This document shows positions 15,588 through 15,840 of a DNA stretch of 15,840 nt, one piece after another; positions within the stretch are counted from its first letter, which is position 1, and the number at the start of each line of letters is the position of its first letter. Made by a program: the position numbers and the translations under genes. Where the stretch lies: the NCBI GenBank assembly GCA_900557355.1, contig USSR01000080.1, forward strand, positions 1 through 15,840, given 5' to 3'. The stretch comes from an uncultured Bacteroides sp. GTDB lineage: Bacteria > Bacteroidota > Bacteroidia > Bacteroidales > Bacteroidaceae. Under the pieces are notes generated by a model. It worked only from the letters and a program-made list of their open reading frames with translations. It ran no database searches and was not told where the DNA came from.

Positions 15588-15633
15588 TTGGTAATCTTGC
15601 GTCTGAAGGATTGGTAATCTTACATCTGAAACA
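15588..15633. repeat. Two-copy 23-bp tandem repeat
   Basis: The unit beginning TTGGTAATCTTGCGTCTGAA (15588-15610) is followed directly by one beginning TTGGTAATCTTACATCTGAA (15611-15633); the copies differ at about five positions. The unit is not a multiple of 3, which argues against a coding role. Confidence 0.75.
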
Positions 15634-15686
15634 TCGTGATATATGGATGGGAATAATGTCTTTCTCATGCCCTGCTTCTATATAAG

Positions 15687-15742
15687 CGTGAGTTCGGGAT
15701 AAGAAAAAACTTTTAAAGGAACTTTTTTATCCCGAACTCACG
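15687..15742. repeat. 56-nt near-perfect inverted repeat abutting the regulator remnant
   Basis: CGTGAGTTCGGGATAA (15687-15702) pairs perfectly with TTATCCCGAACTCACG (15727-15742). Four further pairs inside, one of them G-U, leave an A/T-rich loop of about 16 nt. It adjoins the point where the minus-strand WYL-like reading frame breaks off. Terminator, palindromic repeat and small mobile element are all possible. Confidence 0.8.
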
Positions 15743-15827
15743 TATCAATATAGTATCGGTGGCGATGATCTTGGAAGCACTTGTCTCATGCTTGGTATCG
15801 TATGGTTGCATTCTTATTCGTTGGCAT
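15742..15827 (-). pseudogene. Decayed N-terminus of a WYL-type transcriptional regulator
   Basis: On the minus strand from the ATG at 15827-15825 the frame reads MPTNKNATIRYQA, a TGA stop, then DKCFQDHRHRYYID before the palindrome at 15742. The start MPTNKNA-IRY followed by DKCF and a basic-Arg-Tyr-(Y/F)-I run strongly resembles the N-terminal winged-helix region of Bacteroides WYL-domain regulators, from memory of that family. Only about 28 codons remain, with one internal stop, and I find no continuation beyond the palindrome. It could be a dead fragment left by a deletion or insertion. Upstream sequence lies outside the window. Confidence 0.55.
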
Positions 15828-15840
15828 ATCGCGATTCTGT

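Noticed and set aside
15483..15668. 61-codon minus-strand reading frame
   Set aside because: It runs through the 23-bp tandem repeat, whose unit is not a multiple of 3, and resembles no family I know. It may be debris next to the regulator relic.
15687..15742. Invertible promoter or recombinase site
   Set aside because: The spacer between the arms is only 24 nt, too short for the DNA inversions known in Bacteroides, and it contains no promoter.

Overview
The window looks like a Bacteroidales chromosome, probably Bacteroides or a close relative. It carries a SusC/SusD outer-membrane pair, an ECF sigma factor with a FecR-type anti-sigma, and a promoter of the Bacteroides -33/-7 kind (TTTG, 20 nt, TACCTTTG). 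Genes have A-rich leaders rather than Shine-Dalgarno sites. No species name is supported from sequence reading alone.

Layout. Positions 1-1344 hold the 3' part of an AAA+ ATPase with a C-terminal nuclease-like domain; its Walker A motif is cut by the window edge. Positions 1345-1526 are non-coding and hold a strong hairpin. Positions 1527-2994 are a complete-looking IS3-family (IS150-group) insertion sequence with near-identical 35/36-nt terminal repeats, a two-ORF transposase and a -1 frameshift site. Positions 3041-6719 (minus strand) hold a secreted family 2 glycoside hydrolase resembling exo-beta-glucosaminidases, preceded by an ECF sigma factor gene. A 905-bp intergenic region (6720-7624) separates these from a plus-strand run: a Tat-signal FAD-dependent oxidoreductase (7625-9004), a FecR anti-sigma factor (9074-10000), a long SusC with an STN domain (10106-13429) and a SusD lipoprotein (13443-15281). 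Positions 15282-15840 contain two large palindromes, a 23-bp tandem repeat and, on the minus strand, what appears to be the decayed N-terminus of a WYL-type regulator.

How it works together. This is a small polysaccharide-utilization locus with trans-envelope (STN-SusC / FecR / ECF sigma) regulation. The most notable observation is a 32-nt motif, TTAGGGT-N15-CGTCCTYATA, with identical spacing, present exactly three times and each time close upstream of a gene: the GH2 hydrolase (minus strand), the FAD oxidoreductase and fecR (plus strand). I infer that it is the promoter recognised by the locus's own ECF sigma factor. The sigma gene lacks the motif and instead has a good housekeeping promoter. 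If correct, sensing at SusC would release the sigma factor and switch on three transcripts: hydrolase, oxidoreductase and fecR-susC-susD. The sigma and anti-sigma genes are divergent and separated by the oxidoreductase, which is unusual for this family, where they normally sit side by side.
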